Shown: positions 38,981-51,620 of the stretch, piece after piece
Numbering within the stretch: the stretch's first letter is position 1
Layout of the letters: each line of letters opens with the position of its first letter
Origin: Thamnaconus septentrionalis
Lineage: Eukaryota; Chordata; Actinopteri; Tetraodontiformes; Monacanthidae
DNA length: 64,000 nt
Assembly (NCBI GenBank): GCA_009823395.1
Contig: CM020511.1
Span: 21,597,001-21,661,000 of the forward strand
Direction of reading: 5' to 3'
Program-made: the position numbers and the translations under genes
The notes under the pieces: generated by a model
Seen by the model: the letters and a program-made list of their open reading frames with translations, nothing else
What the model was told of the DNA's origin: nothing
Database searches by the model: none

Positions 38981-41290
38981 ACCACCTCAAACCCCCTCCA
39001 CCCCCCGACCCTCCCCAGACAGCCTGCGGTGGCCCCTCCCCCACCTGACAGCCTTACAGATCTGCTGAATGCCTGAGATGATGAATATGAAGATGATGAT
39101 GATGATGCTGATGATAAAGATGAAGATCAGGAAGATCCTGACAGCATCAGGCGCCACACGAGGACCAAGAGCTTCTCAAACACCCTGAAAACCTTCTCAG
39201 ATGTCCGTCACTTTTGACCACAATTCACCACGATGACGTCATCCTCCTCCTCTGCTGAAAACCAAAGCTGAACACTGCTGATGATTGGACGCCATGGTCA
39301 CATGACCCCCTTCTACTTCCTGTGTGGTGTCTGATGCTGAATGAAGCTTCCTGTCCAAGCCAAAACCTTTTTCCCTCTCCAGTTTGGAGTCCGAGGCCTT
39401 GCAGCGGTCTGACCGGAGGTGGAGCCTCAGAGAGGGGCGGAGCCTCCCTCCCAGGGTTCCAGAGCCAAAGGGAATTATTGAGCTCCGGTCAGCCGCTGAC
39501 TGCAGGGGGCACTAGCTCCCCTCTGCTTCCACTTCTGCCTTTGATGATGATTGTTAGTGTTTGTTTCTGTTTCACCAAGTTCGCCTCCAGTCAGGAAATG
39601 GAGGGAACCGCAGGCTGCACCCCTACCCCCCCAACCACCCTACCCCCTCCCCCCTCCCCACCTCCAAAGACAGCCACCTCTGGCTACCGCCACTGCCTCC
39701 TGCTGGCCGCCGCCACTGCCTCCTGCTGGCGGTCAGGCCAACCTACCTCAGATACCTCAGAACCAAAAGGCTCCTCCTCCTCTCCTGTGCCTGTAGCCAA
39801 CCAGAAGCTCTGCTCGGATCTCTGCCTCAATCCAGGTGGTGTTCTGGTTTGAACTGGACCTGACTGCCACTTCCTGTCTGGCCTAAACTAGTTATAACGG
39901 GTTTCCTTCAGGATCATCGTCCAGGATCCTCAGATCTCTGCTCTGGGCCTGATACTCCATCCGTCACCTGACCACCTCGCACCAGAGACCCTGGCCGGAT
40001 CTTCTGGGGTCTGGTCTGGTCAGGTCCGAACGCCTGGTCCAGTCCGAACACCTGGTCCGGACCTGTCATCTGGTCCTGGTGGCGTCGCTCCTGAAGGACC
40101 CGCCCAGCAGACAGGAAAGACTTCTCCACACTTTGTAGCCATTTTTGTTGCCTGGAGGCGGCCACCTCCTGTCACATGACTGCTGAGCCGTCAGTCACAT
40201 GTTAAGTTTCCAGTAGATGAGCGGCAGCTTCTTGTCGAGTCTCAGCCAAACATTCTCCAAATATTCTTTAAAACTCACAGATCGACGTCCAAAGATGAAG
40301 AACAGAAGAAAACCTCAAATGTTGGTTTTCACTGCCTGCCTTTCCAGGTGTGAAGAACAAACAAAACCAAAAGAACAAGTTTGCTTTCATGTCTAAGATG
40401 TCAGAATGAATAAGAAATGGAAAATATGAAATATATATTTTCATATATTTTAACATGTTAAATTTTAAAGAGCCAAATAACCGAAGAGTAGAGACACAGA
40501 GAAGCAAAAACTCCACAAGAAAGTTTTTGTTGGCTGTGGGGGGGCGTGGAGGGGTTGGAGAGTCAGCTGGTCCCTGGCCAATCAGAGCTGAGAGGGCGGG
40601 GCTTCCAGCTGCTCCCTCCCCTCTGCCCCCCCCGCCTTCATATTGTCTCTCAGACTAAATGCTGATGAAGTTAACGTTGGCCGTTCTTTTTCTAGAACTT
40701 TTCGTCTTTAGTTCGTGTCGCTGCCAAACGGCGGCGAACAGGAAACCAAAATTTAAGCATGATTTTTTTTTTTTAATATTCAAATTGATAATTTTACTTC
40801 TGTATATCGTTTATCGTTTGACTTTTTGTTTGTAGTGGAATTTCTGTAAAATGTCTGTAGGATTTAAAGTCGTGCGGCGGCGTCTTCAGCCGGAGGTGGA
40901 GCACGGAGTCATGCGGCCGAGGCCGTAAGGTCTTTACCGCCCCCTGCTGACCGGCTGAACGCGCTGCAGGCACCGAGCGCTGTAGAGAACGTAGCTAAAG
41001 TGCTAGAACCAATGAGAGAAGAGATGCTTTAATGTTGCCCATGTTTTTCTCCCCCAAACGTTTTTTTTGTACCCTCGGATTGGTGTCGCACAGAAGCGTC
41101 CTCGAGCTTTAACCTGATTGGAAGGGAGGATGGCGGGAGAGACGCCCACTTCCTGTTTCGATGTCGACAAAAGTTTCAGCTTTTTCAAGCCGTTGTTTGT
41201 TTGTTGTCGCTGCTGCTTTGTCGTTTTGTCGTCGCTTCTTCTCTCTGCTGTGGACACGAAACCAAATAAAAAAGTAACTGATGTAGAAAA
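38981..41290 (+). other. igdcc3 3' UTR and flanking DNA
   Basis: No ORF here resembles a protein. AATAAA at 41265-41270 is the first canonical signal noted after the stop codon, which would make a 2.3 kb 3' UTR. GC-rich and CCCTCCC-type low-complexity text lies at 39620-39660. Confidence 0.4.
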
Positions 41291-41307
41291 AGAAAGACAA
41301 GTCCTGT

Positions 41308-41361
<54 letters not shown>

Positions 41362-42039
41362 CTAGAATCAGAGTAAAAACTTTATTCTCAGTTTATTTCA
41401 GTGATGAAGAGATGAACAAACTGGAACGTCTTGCTGGGTAATCGCCATTTGTCACAACTTTCTGTTTATGCACAATGACGCAAGTCCTGCTCTCTACTCA
41501 GCCATTGGCTGTGGCCGTGGCTGCGTGCTGACGCCTGATTGGATAGCTCACAGGACCCAGTCAGCCGCTGCCTTTTTTTTTCGAAAACTGTTCATTGTCC
41601 TCTGGCTTTCCCGCTCGCGGCTCACGCACAAAATAGACCAGACGGCAAAACGATGGCTGCACGGCGCGAGCCGGCTGGCCGGAGGCGCGCGCCGCTTCGA
41701 GTCTGCCGTCAACGACTCCATCGTTCGGCAGTTATTAGTAGTTAGTAGTTAGTAGTCGTTAGTAACGATTCTACAGCCAAAAGTGGCCAGCAACAAAGAA
41801 CACTGGCCACCGCCGGACTCCTGAATTCTGTCGCGCTTCATCTGCGCGATCTCAGCGCGATGACATCAGCAGACACGCAGCGGTGAAAGCGGAGGGGGTG
41901 CAGCTTGCCGGCGGGCGTGAGACCCCGCTGGTTTTGGTCTGCGGAGAAGGGACTAAATGCCGATCGATTGAGGGTCGACCCGGCATTCAAAAAACACAGT
42001 GTCAACCACCTAATTCCAGTGGGAAAGGGGCTCGTGACA

Positions 42040-42163
42040 CTTTTGCGACACAGGAAAAACCTTTTTTGAGAGGTTTTTCCCAGTTCAGATGTTTCCATCA
42101 CCAGTTTTTCTTGCCATATTTAGGTTTTGTGCAATTCTAGGGGTTACGGAAATGCAGCTACTG
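42040..42163 (+). mobile_element. Truncated copy of the CTGCGTTTC-terminus element
   Basis: Right-end fragment matching 18840-18955 (ttgagaggtttttcc, tttccatcaccag, gccatattt.ggtttt, gcaattctaggggt). It ends 46 bp beyond the stop of the GnRH receptor gene, on the 3' UTR side. Confidence 0.65.
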
Positions 42164-42208
42164 TCCGACATCAGTTGATTGTACACAGAAAGAGCAGACC
42201 GAGCGACG

Positions 42209-44536
42209 TCACTGTTGCCCTGCAGCCTGGTTGTTGTGGCCGGAGTCGGACTCTTGCTGGTAGCCGCGAGGGCCGCACTCGGCCGCCAGTCTGTCCGGAG
42301 ATGACGGCAGGGTGGCAGCACCGGTGGCGCCGGCTCCGGCGGCAGCTCCTTCGCTGGCTCCGCCCCCACCCCGGCTTTGGCGGAGGCGGCAGCAGGAGGC
42401 GAGGTCGGCCCGGAAGGAGGGCGTGTAGAAGCCGTAGATGACGGGGTCGCAGCAGGTGTTGAGGTTGCCGAAGACGAAGAGGGCGTGGTGGACGTACTCG
42501 GGCGTGAGGCGCAGCACGTCGGGCTGGAACCAGTACCACAGGCCCAGCAGGTAGTAGGGCGTCCAGCACACCACAAAGGACAGCACGATCACCACCGTCA
42601 TCTTCAGAGTCTTCATCCGCGCCTTGGGGATGATGTCGGTGCCGCTGCGCCGCAGGTAGGACTCACCTGCTGCAGGGTGGGGGGGTCAATATAGAATAGA
42701 ATAGTTAGAACAGATGGACTTTATTGATCGCAAATTGGCAAACTAAACTGTCGCAGCACTAAACACATTTAAGTAAATCTATATACAACAGGTGTACAGG
42801 TGCATGACAACATGAGCCATGCTGAGGCCTAGCAGTGGTGGGTTTTGGTTGGAAACCAGTTTCTTGCTCATGGGTTTTGTTTGTTTGCAACTGGAAACCT
42901 ATTTCTCATATGTGCTATATTATTTGATCTTTTCTCTCTCTCTCTCTCTTTTTTTTTTTTTACATCATTTTTATATGTAAAACAATCAAAAAAAATGTTT
43001 TTATTTCAAATCAACAACGTTGTCCTGGAAACGCATGGTATGGGCAAACTGTGGCCCGGGGACCATATGCGGCCCGTTAAGCCAAAGTTACTCCAGAGCC
43101 TAGTATAAGCGCAGGGTCAAGGGTGGGGTCAAGGTCGCATCACGGCAAGCACCCCCAACCACGATTGTGGTCGTGCAGGTACCTCTGTTCCTCAGGTGCT
43201 GCAGGTGGATGTGCAGGAGAATGCGGCTGTAGCAGCAGCTCATCACCAGCAGGGGGAGCACGTAGAGCGTGGTGAAGTGGAACATGTTGTAGACGGTCTC
43301 CTGCCAGCGGCGGGCGAAGCTGCCGTGGGTGGCACACTGGGTGAAGTCTGCTGCCTCCACCCGGACTGCTCGGAAGATGAAGAGCTGGCGGGGCGGGGCG
43401 GGGGGGAGAAAAGGGGGCGGAGTCAGGTCAGGTGACACAGAGTTGTTAGCATTGTTAGTCGACGCCAAGAGGGGAGGTGTAACAGCAGGAGGTTCTTCCA
43501 GCTAATCTCTCGCACATTCCTGCAGGGATTTAACGGCAGGTCTCAACTTTCACCCACCAGGTGAAGCTCTGCTGGAAGGATGGAAGAAGGTCTGGCTGCT
43601 CAGATGCTCCTTCAGCTAACACTGCTAACGCCGCTAACATCCCCTTAACATGTTCAGGGGATCCAGGCCAGGGGTCTTGCTGTGTGGAGTTTGCATGTTC
43701 TCCATGTTCTCCCTGTGTCTGCTGGGTTCTCTCCAGGTTCTCCAGCTCCATCCCAACCTCCAAAAACATGCATGTAAGCTGAATTGGAGACTCTAAATAG
43801 TTAGTAGTGTGTGTGTGAGTGTGAATGGTTGTGTGTCTCTCTGTGGCCCTAATAAAGTGGCCACTGGTCCAGGGTGTCACCCTCCTTCACCCAGTGACAG
43901 CTGGGAGAGGCTCCAGCAGACCCCTGAGAAGAAGCGGGCATTGAAAATGGCAAAATAACAAAATAGATTCGTGTTTTAATGTGAAAGTGACCACAGGGAG
44001 GGCAGACTGATGGTTTGGCTCCCCCCTCTGGGCTCGGTGGTTACCTGCGGCGCCGCCAGCAGCAGACTGAGGCTCCACGCCAGCAGCAGCATGCGGCGGT
44101 TGCGGCGGTGTGCGCTGAGGGCGTGGAGTGGGCGCAGGATGGCGTGCTGGCGGTCCAGGCTGATGACCACCAGCACGAAGGCGGAGGCCTGCATGGCGAA
44201 GAGCTTGAGGAAGCACAGCAGCCTGCAGAGGGCGTCGCCGCCGTACCACTGCACCGTGGCGTTCCACACGGCGTCCAGCGGCATCACCACAAAGGTCATC
44301 ATCAGGTCGGCCGAGGCCAGGCTCACCAGCAGGGGGCGCAGGTGGGACGCCAGCCGCCGCCCGCGCCACACGCTGGCCAGCAGGGCCAGGTTGCTGCAGG
44401 CCGCGAAGAGGAAGAGGAGCAGCGTGGCGCCCACCCGGAACTGGGCGGCCCGGGTGAAACTGGGAGCCTCCCAGTCCACCAGGGGCGGGAAGTGGGAGGA
44501 GTTCGGTGGAGCCAGAGGTGGCGCTGTCCCTGACAT
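42209..44536 (-). CDS. gnrhr: Gonadotropin-releasing hormone receptor (type II-like)
   Basis: Class A GPCR coupled to Gq/11 that mediates GnRH control of gonadotropins. Three exons, 5' to 3' on the minus strand: 44045-44536, 43183-43384, 42209-42666. They total 1152 nt, 383 aa. The start is the ATG of MSGTAPPLAPPNSSHF, with an N-glycosylation site NSS. TM2 has SLASADLMMTF, keeping Asp2.50; TM3 ends in DRQ where most class A receptors have DRY. TM5 contains FHFTTLYVLPLLVMSCCYSR. Intracellular loop 3 has GESYLRRSGTDIIPKARMKTL. TM6 has the CWTPYYLLGLWYWF motif and TM7 has the DPVIY form of NPxxY. A C-terminal tail of about 75 residues follows, unlike the tailless mammalian type I receptor. The three-exon split matches the family. 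Subtype naming in fish is inconsistent, so no number is given. Confidence 0.93.
43676..43945 (+). repeat. Common teleost interspersed repeat in gnrhr intron 1
   Basis: Contains 'ggagtttgcatgttctcc', 'aaaaacatgcatgtaagctgaattgg', 'tgtgaatggttgtgtgtctc' and 'tgacagctgggagaggctccagc'. I recognise these words from a very abundant fish non-LTR or SINE-type repeat; the exact family name would need a repeat library. Confidence 0.7.
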
Positions 44537-45104
44537 TCTGCACTGAGAGAAGAAGAAGAAGAAGAAGTAGAATAAGAGGTAGAGGAGGAAGAGAAGGTGG
44601 GTTGTAAGTGTCGCGTAGCAACGGTTACATGGGGGTTTGTCACACAGGAGTTAGCCTAGCTTAGCCTAGCTTAGCATCTCACGACAGCTCTCTGTCCAGT
44701 TGCCGTCTCTGCATCCCGTCGCAGCCGGTTCGTTTCTCCAATCAGCAGAACTTCACAAGGAAGTTCAGCTGTCCATCCACAGACCGACCACTAGGGGGCT
44801 GCACTCTTGGTGCTTTTTCGGGACCCTGAACTTCTGACCTTCAGGCGGCGTTGTGATGATGCTGCTTCTGCCAGGTTCTCCTCTGCTAACATCTCTACTT
44901 CTTGGTCAATTTGTTACCGTGGCAACAACATCAGGCTCCGCCCACCAGACAGGAGGAGGAGGAGACCAAAGAAATGATTGTATTCCTGGAGTATTGATCA
45001 AATTACACAGACACACACACACACACACCCACCCACCCACACACATACGCACACAGGTCAGGTTGCTGCTCTTTGTCTGCAGTGTATTTTTAGCAGTGCG
45101 TGTG

Positions 45105-45151
<47 letters not shown>

Positions 45152-45320
45152 GATGTCACCTTGGCAACCCCCACCTCTACTTAGTCACACTGCAGGCACC
45201 GAGTGCCAGGCCCCTCCCCCCTCCAGCGGTTGGCTGAAATATCCCCCTCAAGCGCGTGTGTGGAAGAGTGACACTAATGAGACATTCCCACTCATTAGGA
45301 CCTGCCTTGTTCTCACCTAG

Positions 45321-45360
<40 letters not shown>

Positions 45361-45512
45361 ACATTTAAGACAGAGGTGAGATCATCAGATGTGCAGCTGT
45401 GAGCCTCAGGAAGTCCAACATGATCGTATGAGGATCAGACTGGCTGCGACAGTGCAACAGCGATGCAACACAACCAAAGACCCACAAACTTAAAGTTCTT
45501 GTTGGACAAACA

Positions 45513-45515
45513 AGT

Positions 45516-45558
<43 letters not shown>
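45513..45558. repeat. (AGC)n trinucleotide repeat, about 15 units
   Basis: Uninterrupted AGC run in intergenic DNA, 340 bp from a second one. Confidence 0.95.
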
Positions 45559-45559
<1 letters not shown>

Positions 45560-45894
45560 GCTGGTCTTCAGCCAGCCACTCAGGGCAGTGTGAGGGGAAA
45601 CTCCACCACCACTCATCTAACATGAGGAATCACAGGAGTCATTGAGGAGAGATCTCATGTCTCCAGCACCCTGAAGTGTTTCCACCAGCAGGTCAGACTG
45701 ACTGACTGAGTGACAGCAGAGAAGATCACATCCGCAGAAGATAAAGTGTGACACGTGTTCGAGACTCAAACATGTTTCAAACTTGTGTGCCAGACCTACC
45801 TGATCAGCAGCTCTGAGAGATTCTGGTCTTCAGCTCCAACTCTCTGCTTCTCCTCATCTTCTCCGTCACACACAGAAGCTGCAGCGTCCCCACG

Positions 45895-45897
<3 letters not shown>

Positions 45898-45938
<41 letters not shown>
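45898..45938. repeat. (CAG)n trinucleotide repeat, about 13 units
   Basis: Second uninterrupted run of the same repeat. ORFs across either run encode only homopolymers and are not called genes. Confidence 0.95.
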
Positions 45939-48355
45939 TCCTCTGCCACTGTGGAGGAACCTGCAGACTGCGGCGCAGAGGGGGAGGAGCTACAGCCTGG
46001 GTGTGTGTGTGTGTGTGTGTGTTGTCTCTGTGATCACGTTTTTTTTCCACCTGCAGCCACCAGAGGGCGCTGAAAGGTGCTGAAAATAATGAATGTTTTC
46101 TGTATATTTTTTGATATTTTCTTTTAATTGCTTTTTTCTTTTGCAACATTTAAACATTAACAGAAAAAAACAAAACAAAAAACAAATCCTATCATCAAGA
46201 TAATAACTGCTGGGTTGCTTTGATGTCTCCACAGTTGGTTCTTCCTCGTCCTGTCATTGGTGTATTAACAGTCCATTTCTCCCATTTTCCTTGACGCTGC
46301 TCCTCTTTGGTCCTCATCTGATGAGTCAGTTGCTCCATAACATATATTTTAATCCCAATTTTCATCTTCGTTTGGTGGATCTGGGCTATACCACTTCGTC
46401 ATGATTGCTTTCTTACAAGCTACTAACAAGATTTTCAGTCAAGATCTGTCATCTTTTAACACATGTCCTGTCATATTGCCAAAATATAATAACAAACAGG
46501 TCCTAGGATCAATTCTGTGGATATTTTATCAAAAGGTTATAATTTTTGAACAACCCCAAAAAACATGGGAAGGATCTAAATGTATATCTCCACATTTTCT
46601 CCAGGATGAACTGTGACCATGGACTGATTTGATTTAATTTGCTATTTAGAGTGTTTGTTTTTTCCTTGTTTTGTTTTATGGTTTGTTTTATTTGCTTGCG
46701 TGTCTCTTTCCCCTAATTTCCCTGTTTGTTCGATGTGTTATTGAAATGTTAAAAATAAATAAAAAGATAATTGAAAAAAAAGAAATATTCACACCTTGAA
46801 TAAATGTTTTTGATGTGATTTTGTATTTCAGGTCGGTGAAGTGACTGAGGTCGATGACGACTAACCTGCCTCTGCTCAGTGCCGTCCTGCAGCTTGTGTG
46901 ACGCTGCTAGCTTGCTAATGCTAACTGATGCTAGCTGGACTCTCCTCCTGCAGGCTGACTTGACATTTATCCACAGAGGTAGCAGCTCCACTATCTAACC
47001 TCCTGTTAAGCAGCTAGCATTTTCTTTTGCTGTATTCAATAGCATTGAAGCTAAACCTCAGCCAGCGTCATCTGACTCAGCCGTATCTGGATGGTGCGCA
47101 TCTTCTCGTAAACACGTCTCAGTCGGGTGGAGTCAGCAGCATGACAGCCTCTTGTGTGTGTGTGTGTGTGTGTGCACGAGGTAAATGTGCCACATCAGCA
47201 GAAGCAGGACTCTGGATTAAACATGAGTGTGACTGCTGCTGCTGCCTGATTAAAAATGCGGCTGCTCACACCCTTTATTTAAATACTTTATTTGAACACG
47301 TATTGATTGACAGCCAGCCAGCGGCGGACGAGAGGGTCCAGCCTGGTGGTCACATGACTATGGCAGTGAGTGTCACGTGACTGCGGCAGCCTGTGAGCGT
47401 TCATGCCGACCCTGTGAGTGTCTCTGTGATGGATGACGGGACCAGTGGTGGATCTATATCTGCGAGCAGAACCGAGAACGCCAACTGGCCAGGAGGGGCG
47501 GGGCCTGAGCCATGCTGGTGGGAGGAGCCTCTTCCATCTGAACCAATGACGACGGACTGGAAGCAAACGACTCGGGGTGCTGAGATGTTGATAGTTTGTC
47601 ACGCTGAATGTGTCTGTGGTGTTTGTTTTTTTTATGGACAGGTGTCAGTTACCTGTCAGTGGGCGGGGCTTCTGGGCCTTTTGGGTATTCTGGGCGTGGC
47701 TCACCTGAAAACACCAAACAGCGGGTTTGTCATCTCGGTCAGAGCAGTGCTTCTCTTGAGGGGTGTGTCAGGTGACTTACTACGACAGAAACTCACCTGG
47801 TGGCCGCACCTGGACACTGCAGGCGGGGATCACCTGACCGATCCGGACCTCCTCCTCCTCCTGCTGCTGTACTCTGGTTCCTCCCTCCCACAATCCCCTG
47901 CTGCTTCCTGTCCACCTGTGACCTCACATCCTGTCCTGCACGCTGTGGGAGCCTCACCTGGCCCCGCCCCTTGCTGCCCTCCTCCCTGCTGATTGGACGA
48001 GCCGCCTGGATCCTGTGTGAGGTCACTGCACCTGGAAGGACAGGTGAACCTCACTGCGCCGTCACTGGCTGACAGTGTGGGCTCTGAGCGATGATGCTGA
48101 TTGGTCGGTTACCTGGCGACAGGTGGGCTGTGTGGGCGGGGCCTGAGCGAAGGACGTCTGCACAGGTGTGGAGGCCTCTGATTTGAAGACAAAGGGTCAG
48201 AGAATCACCTGGAGACACCACCCTCAGCCTGCAGGGTGGCGGTCACCTTCCTGAGCGCCACCCGGAAGGTCCTGAGGTGAAGCACAGGTGCAGGGGGGCA
48301 CAGTGGGTCACAGTGGGCAAGCTGGGCTCTGATTGGCTCCTGGATTGGCGGCTAC

Positions 48356-48477
48356 CTGACAGAGGGACAGCGCCACCAGCGCCTCCTTGTAGAGCTGCAC
48401 GGCCTTCCTGCACCTCCTCAGCCTCAGGTAGCACTGAGCCAGAGACTGACACACCTGTACCTGGGCCAGGTGATCCT

Positions 48478-48523
<46 letters not shown>

Positions 48524-49232
48524 GCAGTGAGGAGAGGAAGTGACATCACCGCTGTCTCTGAAGCCCTGCAGGGCGAGGACGAAGCTCTCGGCTGCCTCCT
48601 CCTCCCCGCCCAGCTGTCTGAAGGCCACGCCCAGATTACTGAAGCACCGTGCCTGCTCACCACGCCGACCCAGGGAGCCTGCACACACAATCACACACAC
48701 ACACACAGAGGAACACAGTCATCTGCCTGGGGGGCGCGGCCAGCACAGAGTTTAGCTCTTTATTGAAATGACTCTGAAAACACTGGAAACATGGAGGAAA
48801 CACAGCTGTTTGATGACTCACTGACAGTTCGGCTGGATTAAAAAGTTTAACAGGCTGTATGTGGCTCCCGGGCCGTAGTTTGCCCACCCCTGTTCTACAT
48901 TGTTCCTGCTGCTGTCTTGACTGTGAATGTTTTTTTGTGGCGTACCGATCTCTCATTGCCACTTTTACGTTTCACTGCACATCCAGCCTGAGCGTGCGAC
49001 CAATAAAGTTCTTCAATCTTGAATCTTGTTCAGGTGAGGGTGGACCAACCGTAGAGCCTGGCGGCGAGCCTGTGGGCGTCAACGGTGGCCCGGAAGCGAC
49101 CCGTGGCGTTGAGCGCCGCCCCCAGGTTGCGCAACACTGTGGCCAGGGGGGGCTGCTGAGCCGCTGGCTGCATGGCCAACTGGAAACACCTGAGGCGGCC
49201 GTACGACACGCCCATCGACAGGTACAGCTCAC
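48356..49232 (-). CDS. Tetratricopeptide-repeat protein, TTC24-like (three exons seen)
   Basis: Three in-phase exons, 5' to 3': 49050-49232, 48550-48678, 48356-48477, giving about 144 residues with TPR spacing. Examples are LYLSMGVSYGRLRCFQLAMQ, TVLRNLGAALNATGRF, ARCFSNLGVAFRQLGGEEEA and CQSLAQCYLRLRRCRKA. TPR arrays bind partner proteins; none can be named. Neither the start nor the stop codon is found. Possible further 3' exons lie at 48247-48271 and beyond, and upstream exons may lie above 49250. TTC24 is proposed because human TTC24 is within a few hundred kb of METTL25B/ISG20L2 (from memory), the genes found next along here. Another TPR protein is possible. Confidence 0.55.
48745..49030. 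repeat. Dispersed repeats in an intron of the TPR gene
   Basis: 48745-48895 matches 20766-20946. 48900-49030 looks like a retroelement tail ending in caataaagttcttcaatcttgaatcttg, with the short tandem terminus typical of fish non-LTR elements. Confidence 0.6.
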
Positions 49233-49239
49233 CTGGTGG

Positions 49240-50880
49240 GGGTCAGAGGTCAGTTGGGGTCAATTGCGATTGTGGTTCTAGCTGTATGTGGTTCTAGCTG
49301 TATCTCTGGTTCCGGTTCTGGTTTTTGGTGGTTTCTGGTTCTGCTGACCCGACTCCTGCTGTAGCAGCGTCTCATTTCCACGCAGGCGTCGCCCTGGCAA
49401 ATGTCTGGAATCAGACATTTAACAGAAGTCACCGGGGAAGTGCCCAACGTTGTGTGAGCCGCTGTGGACCAGTTAAAAGTCCACGGAGCACTTCCCACTG
49501 GCAACGGGTGACACATCCTTGGAATCGGCTAAAACGAGGGCGCATTTGGAGAGTCCTTCAGACTCGCAGTGCTACCACGCAACTGGCCTTCAAATGCATG
49601 CTTCGAAGGATGCAGACCCTGAATTGAGACACGGCCCAGGTGAAAACATCATCACCAGCCGTCCCTCAACACCTGCGTGACCGACGATATCAACGTCATA
49701 ATTAATCGTCTGTCAACAAAATAGAACGGCAAAAAAAATGAGGGGGAGCAGTTGCAAGCACAAAGTGGAGCGGCAAAACGAAAAGAAAAAGACAAAAGGG
49801 AGCAAGAAAAAAAACTAATTAGTTTGATAGCTATTTTGTTCGCCCTAATCCTCTTTGTGTGAAAGACGAACCTGAAGTCGTATGCAGCGGTTCATTTCCG
49901 ACCCCCGGTACGCCGCCGTGAGCTAGCGGGCGCTGGAAATGAAAGCAACAGTTCTCCTCATGATACAGGTGAAAGTTTAACTAGTGGTGTCATAAGTAGA
50001 TATTAAAATGTTAGTATTGGAATATGAAGCCTATTATATGTTCTACTGTTGTTTTTGTACATTAAACATTTAAAAGATGAGCATTTGTCAGTCAGTATTG
50101 GGGGGGTGGCGACGGTGATGGACGGAGGGTTGGGTTGGAGGGGTTGGGGATGGTGGGTCATGTAGCCCCGCCCCCGGGCCCGTGCCCGGCTCTGACTTGT
50201 TCCAACACTGCGTGCAGGTCCAGCTGGACATACTGGTGCTATCCCAGTTGTCAATGGGCCAGAACCTGGACGGGTCACCAGTTTATCTGGAGGCTGAAAT
50301 CGAGACACGCGCAACCGACAACACAGTGAAAATGAACGTTTTTGTGGACCTTAAATCTATTCACACCGAGAGGCTTCAGCCGGAAAAAAGCAAGACACAG
50401 TCGGAAATCTTGTTCATTCACTGTAACTCCACCCGACACATCATCCTAATATTGACAAATGAGTCAGTGAACTTCAAATTTGCACTAAATTAGGAAAGCA
50501 GATGGTGAACGATGTACTGTACAAACAGGACAGAATTTTTCCGTTTATGGCCCAGTTGACCAGAAAGTGTCATTGAAATTCTGGAGATATACTGCCCTCT
50601 GCTGGAAATTTCCCTCCACTCCAGGGGAAACCAGAACAACTCCAAAAACAAAAAAACAAAACTCACTTTGAATTTGCACAACAAAACTTCTTAACAAAAC
50701 TAATATCAGTCTGAGGACAAGTCATAACTTTAAAAATTATGCTTGTAGAATTAATGGTATTTAAAAGATGAAAGTTTAGGTGATGAAAGGGCTCTACGCT
50801 ACTTCACACCACATTGTTGTGTAAACAAATATTTGAAATACGCAAATAAATCAGGAGAGAAGACTCCAAAACTAAACATG
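49240..50880. other. Spacer between the TPR gene and ankmy2, no gene supported
   Basis: Includes a palindromic-looking stretch at 49425-49510 (ggggaagtgccc/agcacttccca) and text at 49560-49650 that reads like a repetitive element (cgaaggatgcagaccctgaattg). An ORF at 50182-50493 has no recognisable domain. Confidence 0.4.
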
Positions 50881-50892
50881 GCAAATGGGCAC

Positions 50893-50898
50893 TTTATT
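50893..50898 (-). terminator. Polyadenylation signal of ankmy2
   Basis: TTTATT on the plus strand, AATAAA on the minus strand, 723 bp past the ankmy2 stop. The intervening DNA has CA repeats and no ORF. Confidence 0.4.
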
Positions 50899-51331
50899 AA
50901 GTTCAACAGCATTCTGGTGCTGCAACAGATGACAGAATATGGAAACCCAGCTATTTCAAATATGTTTAAAACAGTCCTTCTCTTCCTTTGGACATGACGT
51001 TCTTGTGCTGCAACAAACAACAATGTAAAAACACGGCTGTTTCTGTAAAAATCCTGAGCTTCCTCACATCTGCCCCCCCCACTGCAGGCTAAAAACAAAA
51101 CTCATGTCAACATCGTCTACATTTAAAAATATACATTTTTTTGGTCGTTATCTCTGCAGCAGCAGCAGCAGCACCCCCCTCTCACTTGGGTTGCGTGCCG
51201 CTAAACTCCGCTCTGATTGGCTGCACGGGCGCACGTTCCTGCAGAGGTCGCTACAGTTTCTTAAGGCAAAATAATTCACAGGTTTCCCCAGAATGTACCC
51301 AGAATATCTCCCTCTACCTCACGCACGCACA

Positions 51332-51364
<33 letters not shown>

Positions 51365-51620
51365 ATACTCACACACACACACAAGAATAACAATTAAAAA
51401 CAAACTATTAAAAATGACAACAAAGACATTCCTTGTGGGACTGCAGTGTCCCTCCAGCTGTTGTGACAGTTGTGTTCTGACAATAAATATGGGTGGTTGA
51501 TTCCCGCCTGGTCAGGTCTCGGCCTCGGCAGCGGTCTGCTCTCTGGCCGTGGTGTGTCGAGTTGTTGTTGTTGTAGAAATGACGCCTCTCTCTCTCTCCC
51601 TCTCCCTCTCTCGCTTTCTG

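Larger units (their letters stand above)
44840..48240. other. Intergenic DNA between gnrhr and the TPR gene
   Basis: No convincing gene. It holds CA/TG tracts (45009-45150, 45324-45354), two CAG repeats and an AT-rich stretch (46100-46790) that may be an old LINE fragment ending in aaataaataaaaag. Minus-strand open text at 47830-48060 could be 3' exons of the TPR gene but cannot be supported. Confidence 0.5.

Noticed and set aside
43887..44621. 244-codon minus-strand open frame over gnrhr exon 1
   Set aside because: It is the wrong frame of the real receptor exon; the frame ending at 44536 carries the transmembrane segments and DRQ motif.
50182..50493. 103-codon open frame between the TPR gene and ankmy2
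   Set aside because: No recognisable motif or splice context, and it borders repeat-like DNA.
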